Shown in pieces: positions 10,493 through 22,347 of a stretch of DNA of 64,000 nucleotides; the stretch's first letter is position 1, and the number at the start of each line of letters is the position of its first letter. Source of the stretch: Aphrocallistes beatrix (Eukaryota; Porifera; Hexactinellida; Sceptrulophora; Aphrocallistidae); NCBI GenBank assembly GCA_963281255.1, contig OY725499.1, positions 1,744,096 to 1,808,095 on the forward strand, read 5' to 3'. Made by a program: the position numbers and the translations under genes. The notes under the pieces were generated by a model that was not told the DNA's origin, did no database searches, and saw nothing but the letters and a program-made list of their open reading frames with translations.

Positions 10493-11796
10493 CAGGGTGC
10501 GATTTAAGCTCTGTCCCCAATTAAGACTACCACCAATCCAAGCCTAACCAGTATATTAGTTGTACATGCTATTTTTAAGTTATAATGACACTTTCCTGTA
10601 AAGATCTAACTTAATTACACAAATAACCAGATTCTGAAATTTTGTTCCCAATGGGGCAAAAGAGGTGTGGAATTATTGAATTATTCAAACCCGGTGGGAC
10701 CCATGCAGAAATAATGAAATTGTTGAAGTTTCCTGAATCGAGGCGAAAGTTTGTCTATCGCACTATTAGGATATACAAGGATATCGGAGGAGCTGCGGAC
10801 AAGGCAATAAGTGGTCGTTGGCCGTCAATAAGGGTTCTTCAACTCTAGAAGGCTGTGTGGGAGCGGATTTGTTGAAATCCCCGGCGTTCGCTGAGAAAAA
10901 TGGCTCTAGAACTCAAAATTTGCGAGTTTTCAATTCGCAAAGTTGTGAAAATCTGTTTAGGGATGCGAGGTTACAAAAGAAAGAAGATTCATTTCCTTAG
11001 TGAGCAGGTTAAAGAAAAGAGATTACTGAGAAGTGAAGGAGAACTTGGTCGGCACGCTACTAGTGGACTGTAAATATTCTGCTATAGGATGAGAAAATTT
11101 TCACAATCCACGAGGTTTCTAATAGTCAAAATGACAATAATATCACTCACGACATGTAGCAATAAAGAAATGCTCAGATATGTCCCTAGGTTGCAAAAGC
11201 CTCCCTCAGTGATGATTTGACCTGGAATATCCGCTAGTGGACGGACACATCGGGTCTTCGTCCCCAGTGAGGTTAAAATCAACGCTCCTACCTACGGTTC
11301 GTTGATTTTAGACCCGGTTGTGAAGAACCTATGGCAAACAATATTTAATGGGAGGTCCTTCGTCTTTCAACAAGATAGAGCTCATGCCCATACCGAAAAT
11401 TCCACTCAAGATTGGCTTCGCAGGAATATTCCGGGGTCTATCAGTGATGACCAATATACTCCGTACAGCCCAGACCTAAACCCAATGGGTGATTCGATTA
11501 GCTCATCCTCGAAACAAATGCCTGTAGTAAATCTCAATAAAATATTGAGTCTTTAAAGAGATCTTTAGTACCAGAATGGGAGAAAGTTCCCCAAGAGGTC
11601 CTACGTGCCGCCGTAGGGGCTTTTCCAGGCAGAATAAAAGCTATAAATAAAATCAAAGGCGGATACAATGAATAGCAATTCATAATTCGTATTGTAACAT
11701 GGTCTCTAATCTATACGCGAATTTTCAATGATACAAAGTGAGGATTCACAAAGTTATGGATAATTATGAATGGGACAGAACTTAAATCGCACCCTG
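10493..11796 (+). mobile_element. Mariner-like (maT/DD37D-type) element with decayed transposase
   Basis: The 1,304-bp element has near-identical ends: CAGGGTGCGATTTAAGCTCT, and a right end whose complement differs by one base. TA flanks it at 10491-10492 and 11797-11798. Confidence 0.88.
10642..11670 (+). pseudogene. Mariner/maT-like transposase, frameshifted
   Basis: It starts MFPMGQKRCGIIELFKPGG and continues in pieces in different frames. There is a helix-turn-helix segment (RRSLRKMALELKICEFSIRK), a DEKIFT-like first Asp region, FQQDRAHAH with the second Asp, and YSPDLNPMGD, where the third acidic position is disturbed. There are many stops and at least two frameshifts. The order and spacing of blocks and the SPDLNP motif support a Tc1/mariner transposase; spacing suggests the DD37D (maT) group. 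It sits inside its own terminal repeats (10493-11796). Confidence 0.8.
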
Positions 11797-12413
11797 TATA
11801 TCATTTCTATTACTTATTTGACAACACTAATTGCATTAATTAATATTTGGAGAGATGTCTCGTGTCGCGCCTGGCTTTACTTCCAATTACAGAGGAGTAG
11901 AACACTTCATGAAGTTTTTTTAATTTACCAAAAGATGGTTCTCTTCGTGAAAATAGTATCGAGCCATTCCAAGACCTGTGATGACTACTAAAACAACAAT
12001 ATTCCAATGGTGAGTGGTTAGTTAAGAATTAAGTAATGTAATTATTCTAGAATCATGCATCTACTCAAGTTTGTTAGAAACAATTGACAAAATTTAAAAG
12101 ATTACAAAAAAGTGTTTACCTTTCCCCAATTTAGTGAATGCAATCCTCGTTACTCTAAAAACATGTGCATAAGAACATTTATTTAAAAGTGCCCCGAATT
12201 AACATCGAAAACCTGCTGGCTATCAGCTTGGAAAGGCAAAATATAAATTTCACCCTTAAGGTTTCCAATGAGTCAACTTCTGTCGAACAGTTAGCTTATA
12301 ACATGGAAAAAACATTGTGAGGACCAAACCGTTGTGTTCTTGAAATTCATCAATGATGTTTGGAAAATGTTCAATGTGAATTGGGTAGAGAAGAATAGTC
12401 ATTTTAACGACGA
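11797..12413. other. Unassigned DNA inside family H
   Basis: About 617 bp with no recognised gene or repeat. Short frames here have no family features. Confidence 0.35.
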
Positions 12414-12885
12414 CAAGCGCGCTTCGCTTGCTTGCGCTGCAGGCTGGCGGAAACTGTGTCCGCCGGAGGCTCCCTTCGGTCGCCTGGGGTCATATTGGTT
12501 AATTATAAGGGAGATAGCATTCTAAATACGTCTGTCCTACTGTTATAATCGATATCGCACGAAAAATCACTAAATTTATCAATTTTTTTAATTTTTGTAT
12601 GTGGAGTAATGATGACGTCATAACAAAGTGATGAGTCATCATTTTTTGATGATAGTTGTGCCATATGTGAAATATATTAATATACATAATCTAATAAAGT
12701 TTCAGCCTTCTATCTCCTATAATGGCTGAGTTATGGTCGAATAACTGTATTGCTTTACTTTTAAAAATGTGACAATGACGTCATAATTCCATGATGCGTC
12801 GACATTTTCGTTTGAGCTCAGAACTTAGTGGAGCCATAGCCAAAAAGCTTTCTGCGCCCGGCAGTTTCTTCAATCAATTCGTTAC

Positions 12886-12916
<31 letters not shown>

Positions 12917-12944
12917 TATATGAATCGAGTTTTAATAGTAAGGA
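12414..12944 (-). mobile_element. Family A (Helitron-like) element, near full length
   Basis: On the minus strand it runs from TCCTTACTATTAAAACTCG (end at 12944) through a TA tract (12887-12920) and core to a GC-rich 3' end. The 3' end has two hairpins: GGCGGACAC-type arms, then CAAGCG-AAGCG-CGCTTG at the very terminus. On the plus strand it is preceded by A (12413) and followed by T (12945), with no duplicated target. Length 531 bp, non-coding. Confidence 0.85.
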
Positions 12945-13299
12945 TGTATCTGCACCCTTGGCATGTGCTACGTACTATGGAATTAGAACATTGTATACTT
13001 TGAGGCATTTTGCACATGCAGTACGTCACGGTTTGACATTCTACCTAAGCTTTTTTCACTGTATTTAACTGTTCATTATCTAATAAAGTTAAGACCTCTA
13101 TATAATGCACTACCGTAGTATTGAAACATGATAATAGTGAAGTAAACTTGCTGAATTCAAGAACTAATTTATTAATAATTTTTATTTATTTAGTCAACTT
13201 CAGCATGCTGTAGAGGTCCGAAATGTGTGACTATATCCTATTGGAAGTCCAGAGTGTGTGATTGCCTCATTACTCTTATAAGTATATTGTTCCCTTATG
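12945..13299. other. Unassigned DNA
   Basis: About 350 bp between the family A copy and the minisatellite. No supported feature. Confidence 0.35.
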
Positions 13300-13338
13300 A
13301 CGTCTCAGGTCAAGTCTGTTTCTCAAGCTAAGTCAAGC

Positions 13339-14391
13339 CATAGCCTACTCTAATAATGCCTCACAGTAGATTGAAAATTATGGACTAGGGATGAAGTAGT
13401 AGCCGAATGGATTAATACACGATTAGCCTAAAATCGTTAACAATGCAGAATAGGCATTAAGAATGTATTATCAGCATATATAAACATGGTATCAAAGTAC
13501 ATATATCCTTGGAAAAATTTCGAATAGTCATCACATCTTGGCGCAACAAGTCATTCTAAGGACAATTTTAGACATTTTCTAAGCTGTATTAACCCTATTT
13601 CTAAATTGTATTAAGGAGTGATTTTTGTGTAGAACCAAGATTAGTACGAGTTGATTTGAGAAATTTAGACTTTTTCAACGGAATGTTGTTACATTCCTGG
13701 ATTGCTATGGTAAACATTTTGATCAGTTTGGGCCATCTTGTGCAAACTGTAGTAACTATATCTTCAAATTTGATCGTTTTTGATAGGCAATTGACTACTT
13801 CCTATTAAGTGATATTACAACTTGAACTAAATTCAATGAGTTTTGAGTTATTGGTTGATTTTAAGAATGTGACCAAAACACTAAATTGTCGCATAACTCT
13901 ATAGTCTGTGATTTTAGAAGTTTAAATTGTATTATTACCTAATAGGAAGTAGCCAATTGCTTATCAAATACGATCAAATTTGAAGACCTAGCTCTTACAG
14001 TTTGCAGGAAATGGCTCAAACTGATCAAAATGCTTTACCATAGCAACGTAGGAATGTAACAACATTCCATTGAAAAATTTTTAAACAACTCGTACTAATC
14101 TTAGTTCTACACAAAAAATATACCTTAATAACATTTAGAAGTAGGCTTAAAACAGCTTAGAAAATTGCCAAAATCGTGCATAAAATAACCTATTGCGCAA
14201 TGATATGATGACTAATCGAAATTTTGACAATGGATATATGTACTCTGATGTCATGTTTATATATGCTGGTAATACATTCTTAATGCCTATCCTACATGTT
14301 TAACGATTTTAGGCTAATCGTGTATTAATCTACTCGGCTATTACCGCATCCTTGGTTATTTTACTGTGAGGCATTATTAGAGTAGGCTATG
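13339..14391. mobile_element. Family B foldback element B2
   Basis: A 1,053-bp palindromic element with arms of about 520 bp. It begins CATAGCCTACTCTAATAATG and ends with the complement, TTATTAGAGTAGGCTATG. GTCAAGC is duplicated exactly at 13332-13338 and 14392-14398. It shares the terminal design and central layout of B1 but is clearly diverged from it, so these are two subfamilies. No coding sequence. Confidence 0.88.
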
Positions 14392-14470
14392 GTCAAGCCT
14401 ATCTCAAGCTAAGCCAAGTCTGTCTCATGCTAAGTCAATTCTGTCTCTCAAGCTAAGCGAAGTAAAAGTA

Positions 14471-14863
14471 CAATGGAACCTATATATATCGGCTACCCAA
14501 GGGACTGGACAAAATTGGCCGTTATACACAGGTGACCGTTATATACAGGTGGTTGTCTTAATCCCTAAAAGGTATCAACATAGTGCAATAAAAGTTTTTA
14601 GAAATCCATTACATGAAGTAATTACATTAAACTTGTTTACTGTTCGTAATAGGTCCTGTAATAAACATAAAAAGGTGATGGCCGTTATAGACAGGTAATG
14701 GCTGCTATACACAGTTTTAGGGTCAGTAAGGGACTATAAACTGGTGGCCGCTGGCCGCGTTGAGCAGGTGACCGCTATACACAAGTTCAATATTATGGAA
14801 TTTCGGACGGGACTGTTCATTGGTGATCGTTATATAGAGTGGCCGTTATAGCAGGTTCGACTG
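14471..14863. mobile_element. Tigger/pogo-like MITE
   Basis: 393 bp flanked by TA (14469-14470, 14864-14865). The right end is CAGTCGAACCTGCTATAACG when complemented. The left end (CAATGGAACCTATATATATC) matches more weakly. The interior repeats GGCCGTTATA/CAGGTGACCG motifs typical of this MITE style. A partial copy is at 50396-50657. Confidence 0.65.
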
Positions 14864-14915
14864 TAAATCTCTCAAGCTAAATCGAGCCTATCTCTCAAAC
14901 TAAGTCAAGCCATAG

Positions 14916-15333
14916 TTTGCCATTAAAAAGTAGAAGTCCGTCTCATTAGTATTTCTCGAAATCCAATGTTTATTTTGTACTAATGAGCCTAATATTTAGA
15001 TTATGTCATCTTTGTTTTCTCCGAAATAGAAATAATTACAAAGATCAAATATGTCTTGACAATTAATGGTCATATTTGTGAGTGGGGTCACTTAAATTGA
15101 TTAATTAATCATAATAACGTAAATAGGATGAATGCATCTTTTAATATACTAAGCAATCCCTGGTCAAAAAAAAATAGTGACTACCATTGCCTTATGTATA
15201 GAATGCTTTGCCTTTATATGGTATAAATCAACGAAAAATTCTAATCTCAGGAATTTTGAGTGTGTAGTCATCTTTTCAATGGCTGTCGTGTTTATAATAA
15301 ATTGATCTTATGGAGAGACCGATTTTGGTATTA
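14916..15333. other. Unassigned DNA between minisatellite and mariner
   Basis: Contains the right arm of family H (about 15140-15210). Otherwise no recognised feature. Confidence 0.35.
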
Positions 15334-16670
15334 CTACAGGCGTTCAATAAGTTCTCGGCCCTACCCTATAATTTTGAAACTATTCAGAATATCAAGCTAT
15401 AATTTTCACATTTTCTAGAAATAATCACCCTTACAATCTACTACACGTTTTTGACGAGTCGACCATTCGAAAAATACATTTTTATAGTCTTCGGGTGGAA
15501 TGGCTTTTAGGGATCTCTAAACAGCATTTTCTAGGTCGATCCTGCTCTGAAAATGTTTCCCTGCAAGGTCTTTCTTTAACCTTGCGAAGAGCCAGAAGTC
15601 ACAGGGAGCTAGATCAGGTGAGTAGGCTGGATTATCTAGCTTAATGACTCTCATTCTATCCAATTCTTCCTTGACCAGCTTTGTCTTATATGGCCGTGCA
15701 TTATCGTGCAATAATCTCAGGCCCCGTGTACCTGACTTTGGTCTCCGCTCCCAATAATGTTTTTCAACATCTGATAAGCAACTATTGACGTAAAAGTCCC
15801 TTGTGATTGTGCTTCCTTTGGGAATAATTATCTGGGCAACTGGACCATGTGCATCAAAGAAAATTTAGTATAGGACCTTCTGATCTCTGAAATCTGGCCT
15901 CGGGTTAACTGGAGGCCGCTCTCCCTTTAACACCCAAACTTTCTTTCTTTCTTTGGATTGCGGTTCATTATATCGTATCCATGTTTCATCACCGGTAAGG
16001 ATTTCAGATAACCTTCGTGGATCAGCATCCTGGTACTCGGATAGTAACTTTCGTGCACACATAACCCGACGATCTTTTTGGGCCTTTGTGAATGAATGCA
16101 GGATCCACCTGGAACATACCTTCGTAACATTCAGTTCATCGATAAGGATGGCATGAGCAGCTCCCGTTGAAATCTCCACATGCATAGCTAACTCGTCAAC
16201 AGTGATATGGGGGTCTTCTTCCACCATCCATCCAATTTCTAGGGTATTCCCACTGGTGACGGCGGATTTGGGGCGCCCGCTCCGATAGTCATCGTCTATC
16301 GACACCTGTCCCTCACGAAAGCGTTTGGTCCACGCCTTCACAGTGCTATATGAAAGGCTAGCATCTACATAAACTATTTCCATTCTATTAGAATGTCTTT
16401 TGGACCAATACCAAGAAGCGTGCGAATTTTGATATAAGCTCGTTGCTCGAGTTTCAAATTTGATGCCATTTTTCGTTGGAAAAACAAAGATGTTCAAAAT
16501 AGGATAAATATAATAGGATATAATCTGGAAACTAGATATAGTAGGTGATGAAATGAAGTAGATCTGAATTGAGAATCGTCTAAGGTTCATTATTAATACA
16601 AATACTTTGTTTCAATTGCACTACAGACATAATAAGAGGGTAGGGCCGTGAACTTATTGAACGCCCGTAG
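15334..16670 (-). mobile_element. Mariner element with complete ends
   Basis: The 1,337-bp element has ends CTACAGGCGTTCAATAAGTT and, complemented on the right, CTACGGGCGTTCAATAAGTT. TA lies on both sides (15332-15333, 16671-16672). Length and ends are typical for mariner, and the transposase relic is inside. Confidence 0.9.
15415..16469 (-). pseudogene. Mariner transposase, one frameshift and two in-frame stops
   Basis: The likely original start is the ATG at 16469 (MASNLKLEQRAYIKIRTLLG). A frameshift follows about 32 codons later near EWK. The main frame then runs through the paired helix-turn-helix region (SRTT-like STVKAWTKRFREG, GRPKSA). All three acidic catalytic positions are present: LTGDETWI, LHDNARPYK and SPDLAPCDFW, so the DD34D signature is intact. 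A TAA follows QKVLY and a TAG follows LENAV. The C-terminus continues in frame to VDCKGDYF and a TAG at 15415-15417. Few lesions suggest relatively recent inactivation. Confidence 0.88.
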
Positions 16671-16787
16671 TATTTATAATGCAAAGCAATATGGTGTTCG
16701 AATACTTTTAACCAGGTAGTTTAGTTAAAAACTAATAGTTAAGCACTAAAATAATAAAAAGGAATTTTTCACGAATCCCTTAGTTTG

Positions 16788-17530
16788 CATGCGCTGCGCG
16801 GCTGGCGGACACTTTAAGTCCACCAGAGGCGTCCTTCGAACGCCTAGGCTCAATTTGATTAATTATAAGGAAGATAACATTTCTAAATACATCGGTCTTA
16901 CTGTTATGATCGATATCACTCGAAAAATCACCAAATTTGTCAATTTTTCAATTTTTGCTGCGTAATGACGATCAATACACAGTGATGAGTCATCATTTTT
17001 AATCAGAGTTGTGTCATATTTCTGAAAAAGAGTTGAATCATATTTGTGAAATATTAGTATGCACATTCTGTTAAAGTATCATCCTTCCTATCACCTAAAA
17101 TGGCTGAGTTATGGTCGTAAAACTGAAATTTCTATTTCTAAAATGGTGACAATGACGTCATAATTCCATGAGGTCAGAGATTAGTGGAGCCATAGCCAAA
17201 AGGACTCCCTAATGCCTAAAGTCAGCTTCTGTGCCTTGTTTCTTAAATCATATACACAACGCATAGAATGCTGATTTTTTGGCATGTGGGAGTCTGCACA
17301 ATTCTATACGCACACATTTCTATTAAAATTTCAGCCTTCTATCACCTAAAATGAGTTCTAGTCCAAAAACTGAAATTTATGAATACAAAAAAAGGTGACA
17401 ATGAAATCATAATTTTATAATGAGTCAACTTTTTCGTCTGAAGTCAGAACTTGGAACCATACCAAAAAGACTCACATAGCAAAAATCATCTTTCTGTCCC
17501 AGGCAGTTTCTTCAATTTTAACAGTAAGGA
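16788..17530 (-). mobile_element. Family A copies, truncated and partly duplicated
   Basis: It carries the GC-rich 3' region (GCTGCGCGGCTGGCGGACAC) but lacks the terminal CAAGCG hairpin end. Core motifs appear twice: TATCACCTAAAATG at about 17090 and 17342, and the GTGGGAGTC motif at 17284. The right end is a degraded 5' terminus (AACAGTAAGGA, ending 17530). It is probably two rearranged copies. Confidence 0.7.
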
Positions 17531-17829
17531 TATAATATTATTGCTCTACATACTATGGGATGTTAAGTTTTAAATATGATTACATAACTTGGAAACTAAG
17601 AGTCGCAAGCTGTTGTTCTAACTTCCTAATATACCTTTTAGGATAACTTTATTCATTATAAAGCGCTAAAACGATTAACTCTATAGTAGTAGCAATATGA
17701 ATTATTTTGCACAATTAGCAACGTACTTTCGATATTTTTTCCCAAATTTAGTTCGAATATATTGTAATCCTTGGTATAAATGCTATATATGCCTGCGAAT
17801 GCTTTTATTTATCGTTAATGATTCATTTA
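17531..17829 (+). mobile_element. Family D internal fragment
   Basis: It resembles 5395-5760 of D1 (TACTATGGGATGTTAAGTTTTAAAT, then TTCTAACTTCCTAATATA, each matching with substitutions). Both ends are truncated. Confidence 0.6.
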
Positions 17830-17830
17830 T

Positions 17831-18769
17831 GGTTGGCCTTTCCTAGGGACATTTTGTTTTTTATCAAAAATTTACCAAAAGTCATTTTTAATCATTTTTA
17901 GACCCCTAAAGGGGCACTAAACATTAATTTCTATTTTTAGAATTTCAATACCAAAATTTCTCCACTTAGAGCCACTTGTACCACCTGGTGTCATCCAAAA
18001 AAGGACACATTTTTGAAGCAAAATGCCTCCTAGCTATACTTTTAACCATGCCAGATCATCATTTTGAAGCTGAATTCGTGCTCAGCACTAAATTTCCTGC
18101 AATTTGATATATATACCGACCACATTTGTAGAATTCTTTGGCCGTGGGTTCCTAGCAATGGGCAGGAATGCAAAAAAATTCCTGGCCGTTGCTAGGCACG
18201 GACAACCAAAAATTCTCCAAATATGGTCAATATATATATCAAATTGCTGGAAATACAGTGCTGGATACGAATTCAGAATTCAAACGAAAATCTGGCATGT
18301 TTGAAAGAAGTTATAGATCTGGGATTCCGGCATACTATCGGATGGGTCACCAAGGATGAATGACCAGTTTTTCACACTTTTGAAGGTGAAAATCTTTCAA
18401 ATACCATATTTTGAAGTTAAGTACTGCTATAAGTTGTTGAAGAAAGATAACGTAAACTGGGGCGACTTTGGCCCTAAGAGGTGGCTTTCTCCCACAATAG
18501 CATTTTAATAAAATATACTCAAACTTAGGAATCAATGTAATCGCATTGATAATATGTTGAATGAAACTCTCAATATATCCAAAGGTATTTAAACCGCAAT
18601 ATTTCTAAGTTTGAGTATATTTTAATAAAATCGCTATTGTGGGACAGAGACCTTTTTTTCCAGCACTTATTAGTGTGATTACTTTTTGCAAATTCAACAT
18701 AGAAGCAAAAACTCGGCTTTTAATAGATATCGAAGAGTAGAAACAAAATGAACAGACAGATTTTTGATA
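17831..18769 (-). mobile_element. Family C fragment C4 with an internal hairpin insertion
   Basis: It starts GGTTGGCCTTTCCTAGGGAC after TTAT (a decayed TTAA) and follows the C layout on the minus strand to about 18440. It is interrupted by a hairpin-forming insert (about 18450-18660). It resumes at AAATTCAACATAGAAGCAAA and is cut at 18769 by a family A end. Confidence 0.7.
18450..18660. repeat. Foldback insert with about 40-bp arms
   Basis: CCCACAATAGCATTTTAATA (18491 onward) pairs with TATTTTAATAAAATCGCTATTGTGGG-type sequence ending near 18643. It lies inside C4. Probably a small MITE. No clear target duplication was seen. Confidence 0.5.
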
Positions 18770-18860
18770 TCCTTACTATTAAAACTCGATTATTCTATAT
18801 ATATAAATATATACTATATATATATATGTATACAAGCGCGCTTCGCTTGCTTGCGCTACG
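18770..18860. mobile_element. Two family A ends nested: 5' end (+) then 3' end (-)
   Basis: TCCTTACTATTAAAACTCG begins at 18770 after an A. After its TA tract, the 3' end of an oppositely oriented copy (CAAGCGCGCTTCGCTTGCTT) begins at 18833, again after an A. The inner copy breaks off at about 18860, where LINE sequence starts. Confidence 0.75.
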
Positions 18861-21800
18861 CTTCCCAAAAATATTTCTATCTCCTCACTCAGCTCGCACT
18901 ATCCTAGTATAAATACTAGTATCGAGTCAGCTGAACTTCCACTTGCGAATCCCAATTCTCCTCTTCTACCTACTCCACCACAACCACCAACCATTCCTCA
19001 ATATAGGCTTACACCCCTCCTCCCCCTCGCTCGCTGCCCTCACTCGGGGGGAGACAGGTGCTCTGCACTCTTCCTATTCTCCTATTCCTTCTTCCTATTC
19101 CTTCTCTACTTCCTCCTCATTCTTATTCTCATCTTTATCCTTCCATCTTGCCTAACACCATGCGTATTTCTTCGGGTCGAAATCCATCCAATCTTATTAC
19201 TATCAAGCCGATTAAATCTTCCCCGCGTGGTCATCCTCATCTTGTATCCTTCCATCTTCTCAACGCTCGGAATCTTAGGACTAAATCCTCTCGTTTTCTT
19301 GATTATGTATCTGACCACCATCCTGACGTTGTTGCCGTTACAGAGACCTGGTTCACGTCATGAGATGCGACGGTGAGAGTTGAATGCACTCCATCCGGCT
19401 ACCAACTCTTTGATCGTGCTAGGTCAGCACATCGTCAGGGTGGAGGCACTGCACTTCTCTGTCGTGATTCCTTCACACTGAAGTGCAATGCATCTGGTGA
19501 GGTATCATCTTTTGAGTTCTCGGATTGGACTCTTCTTCTGAAATCTCCCTTCGTTTATCCTAATTTATCGGCCTCCCTACTCAAGGAATCATCCTATTTC
19601 TATTTCTACCTTCCTTGATCAGTTTTCTTCCCTTCTCGACCCCATCCTCTTATGCAAGGAGCCCCTAATAATAACTGGTGAATTCAATATCCATGTTGAC
19701 ATCCCGTCTGAGTCTTTACAGTTCTCCGAGCTCCTTCGTTCTCTATCTTTGATCCAGCATGTGAATCAGCCAACTCATGATAAGGGTCACATTCTCGATC
19801 TGATAATATCCCGATCTGCTGACAACATCATCCTCTCTGATCCCTCTCCTGTCCATCTATTCTCTGACCATTTCTCCATCTCTTGTAGTCTCTCGCTTTC
19901 CAAACCTTCTCTTTCCTCTCAGGAGGTTACCTATCGTTCCAAATCCATCAACCTCCCAATCTTTCTTGTTGATCTCGCTTCCTCTGATCTCTGTGATAGC
20001 CCACCTGAGCATCTTGAGGAACTTATTGTATCATATAACAGCACCCTAGCCTCTATCTATGATCAGCACGCTCCTCGGCGGTCCAAAACCATAGTCATCC
20101 GTCCCCGTGTCCCTTGGTTCACCAGTAGCATCAAGCAGGTCAAGCGTGCGAGAAGGAAAGCTGAACGGAGGTGGCGCCAGTCTAATGACCCTGACCATTT
20201 GGCTGAATTCAAGCATCAGAGGAATCTTGACTGACCTGATGAACAGAAAACTTCGCAGTTTCTATTCTGATTGGATCAGTCAGTCCTGTCATGACCAGTG
20301 CTCACTCTTCCGTAAGGCTAACTCACTTCTCGGCTTACGCCAGCAACAGGTCCTACCACCTCATGCTGATAAGGCTGCTCTTTCTCAGGTACTCGCCAAC
20401 TTCTTTGTTCTTAAGGTAGATAACATGTGTTCCACCATTGATTCAAATACATCGTCGTCTTCCGTTACCCCCTCAGATTATTCAAACCTCGAATCCCAAC
20501 ATACTTTCCACCAATTCAAAAATTATCTGAGGAAGAAATTGTTTCCCTTGTTTCCTCTGCTCCTAATAAATCTTGCATCCTCGATCCTATGCCAACATCC
20601 TTGGTCAAATCATCTCTTCCCATCCTTACGAAAATCGTAAATGGTTCCTTCTCCCTGGAAGCGCGCCATCATCTTGCCCAAACTTAAAAAAACAAATCTT
20701 GATCCCATCTTCTTCAACTATCGTACACTTAGCAATCTTTCTTTCATTTCTAAGATCACTGAGAAGGCCGTTTTCATCCAGGTCGTGAATCATCTTACAT
20801 TACATCATCTCTTCCCCGGGACGCAGTCTGCCTATCGTAAACACCACAGTATGGACACTGCGCTCCTGAAGGTCACAAACGACATTCTACTCAGAATGAA
20901 TCGCCAACCGTATCTCTTCTGGTTCTTCTTGATCTTAGCTCAGCCTTCGACACCGTCGACCATACCATCTTACTCAACCGTCTCCAGTCTCATTTCGGCA
21001 TTTGCGGCTCTCCTCTGTCTTGGTTTGAATCTTACCTCTCTGATAGGACTCAATTCGTCTTGATAAAGGGTTCTGATTCCTCCAATATCCCGGTCCAACA
21101 CGGAGTTCCTCTGGGTTCTTGTCTTGGTCCGCTTCTCTTTAGCCTCTATACTAGTAGTCCTCTATTCGACCTTATTAGGCCCCACCTCCCCGACATGCAC
21201 TGCTATGCCGACGATACTCAGGTCTATCTTTCTTTTATACCCGGTTCCATCTCTTCTGAAGATTCTGCTTTTTCCGCCATCCAATCTTGCATCTCCGCGA
21301 TCCGTTCCTAGCTCTTCACCGACAAGTTGCTTATCAATGACACCAAGACTGAGTTCCTTATAATAGGGACTCGTCAAAAACTATCTAAGATTCAAACTGA
21401 TAGCATCTCTGTTGGTGAGTCGAGAATCTCTTCCTCCAAAGAAATACGGAATCTCGGAACTTGGCTCGACAATACCCTCTCAATGTCTACTCAGGTCAGC
21501 AAAGTTTCCTCCTCCTGCTTCTACTATATCTATAACATCCGGCGTATTAGAAAGTATCTCTCTAGGGAAGTCTGTGAAACTCTTGTTAATTCTCTTATCA
21601 CATCTCGTCTTGATTACTGTAACAGCCGCTTGTATGGTTGCCCCTCATCCCTCTTAGCTCGACTACAGCGAGTCCAGAACAGTGCAGCCAGGCTTATCTA
21701 CAATGTCTCTCGTACCTTTTCGTCATCTCCTCTTCTTATTAACCTCCACTGGCTGCCTGTTAAACATCGCATCCTCTTCAAAATTCTCCTCATAACTTAC

Positions 21801-22090
21801 AAAGCCATCCATTCTCTTGCTCCGGACTATATCATCCAGCTCATACAGGTCAAGTCATCCAATCGTACTCTACGATCATCCAACGCCATCCTCCTTGAAC
21901 AGCCTACTATCAAATCTTCCAAAACTCTGGGTGATCGTGCATTCACTTTTGCAGCGCCTGTTGAGTGGAATCTTCTCCCTCCGAGCATTCGGAATGCCCC
22001 CTCACTTCTTCTCTTCAAAAAGTCCTGAAAACTCTTTATTTTTTCTGTATCGCGCACGATACATCCACTTAAATAAATACTCAGTAAATT
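18861..22090 (+). mobile_element. L2/CR1-type LINE (non-LTR retrotransposon), degenerate
   Basis: It is a GC-richer block than its surroundings. It has a C/T-rich 5' region, endonuclease and reverse transcriptase remnants in order, and an A-rich 3' end (AAATAAATACTCAGTAAAT). It starts inside the 3' hairpin region of a family A copy. Exact boundaries are approximate. Confidence 0.85.
19140..22070 (+). pseudogene. LINE polyprotein: AP endonuclease plus reverse transcriptase, many frameshifts
   Basis: Blocks in order: endonuclease start (FHLLNARNLRTKSS, VVAVTETWF) at about 19250-19360. ITGEFNIH follows near 19670, where the usual GDFN Asp is Glu, then SDHFSISCS near 19870. Reverse transcriptase blocks are FRTLSNLSFISKITEK-like near 20720, [17 protein letters not shown] near 20820, a [12 protein letters not shown]-like block near 20940 and [12 protein letters not shown] near 21110. 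The catalytic box CYADDTQVY is at 21201-21227 (YADD codons 21204-21215). The conserved C-terminal segment (LHWLPVKHRILFKILLITYK, GDRAFTFAAP) is near 21750-21960. Block order and the C-terminal signature fit the CR1/L2 group. At least five frame changes and a stop (SVPS*) make it non-functional. Confidence 0.88.
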
Positions 22091-22119
22091 AATTTCAGTG
22101 CAAATACATACCTTACAAG

Positions 22120-22331
22120 CAGGGTTTCATCCAGCTTTCCAAAGTCATATGCCTAAATGGACGCCACCATTTTCTACGCGCCTAGACTCTGCATTTTTAA
22201 ATATGTTTTATGCCACTCGCCAAAGTTGGCGTATGTCGCGCGCCTAGCCCCAAAAATCATACGCTTAATTATGATCCATGGGATCAAATACGCGCATCTA
22301 GTCGCGCCCACTACGCCTGGATGAAAGCCTG
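22120..22331. mobile_element. hAT-like MITE with perfect 8-bp target duplication
   Basis: 212 bp with ends CAGGGTTTCATCCAG and CTGGATGAAAGCCTG. CTTACAAG is exactly duplicated at 22112-22119 and 22332-22339. The 8-bp duplication and CAGGG start are classic hAT features. GC-rich interior; no coding sequence. Confidence 0.9.
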
Positions 22332-22347
22332 CTTACAAGCATACATA

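Larger units (their letters stand above)
13300..14915. repeat. Interrupted minisatellite, about 20-bp unit TCTCAAGCTAAGTCAAGCC
   Basis: Variant copies of the unit occur at 13300-13338, 14392-14470 and 14864-14915. They are separated by foldback B2 and a Tigger-like MITE. The sequence on either side of each insertion is the same repeat, so one array has been split twice. Confidence 0.75.
10258..15210. mobile_element. Family H element or inverted end pair enclosing four other transposons
   Basis: The left end begins CATAGCATTCTATACATAAG and the right end is its inverted counterpart (CTTATGTATAGAATGCTTTG). Arms of about 65 bp share GGATTGCTTAGTATA. The flanks are CCTTTAG (10251-10257) and CCTTTAT (15211-15217), 6 of 7 identical and consistent with a decayed target duplication. 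The interior holds a maT relic, a family A element, foldback B2 and a Tigger-like MITE. Whether this was one element expanded by insertions or two separate ends is not certain. Confidence 0.55.
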
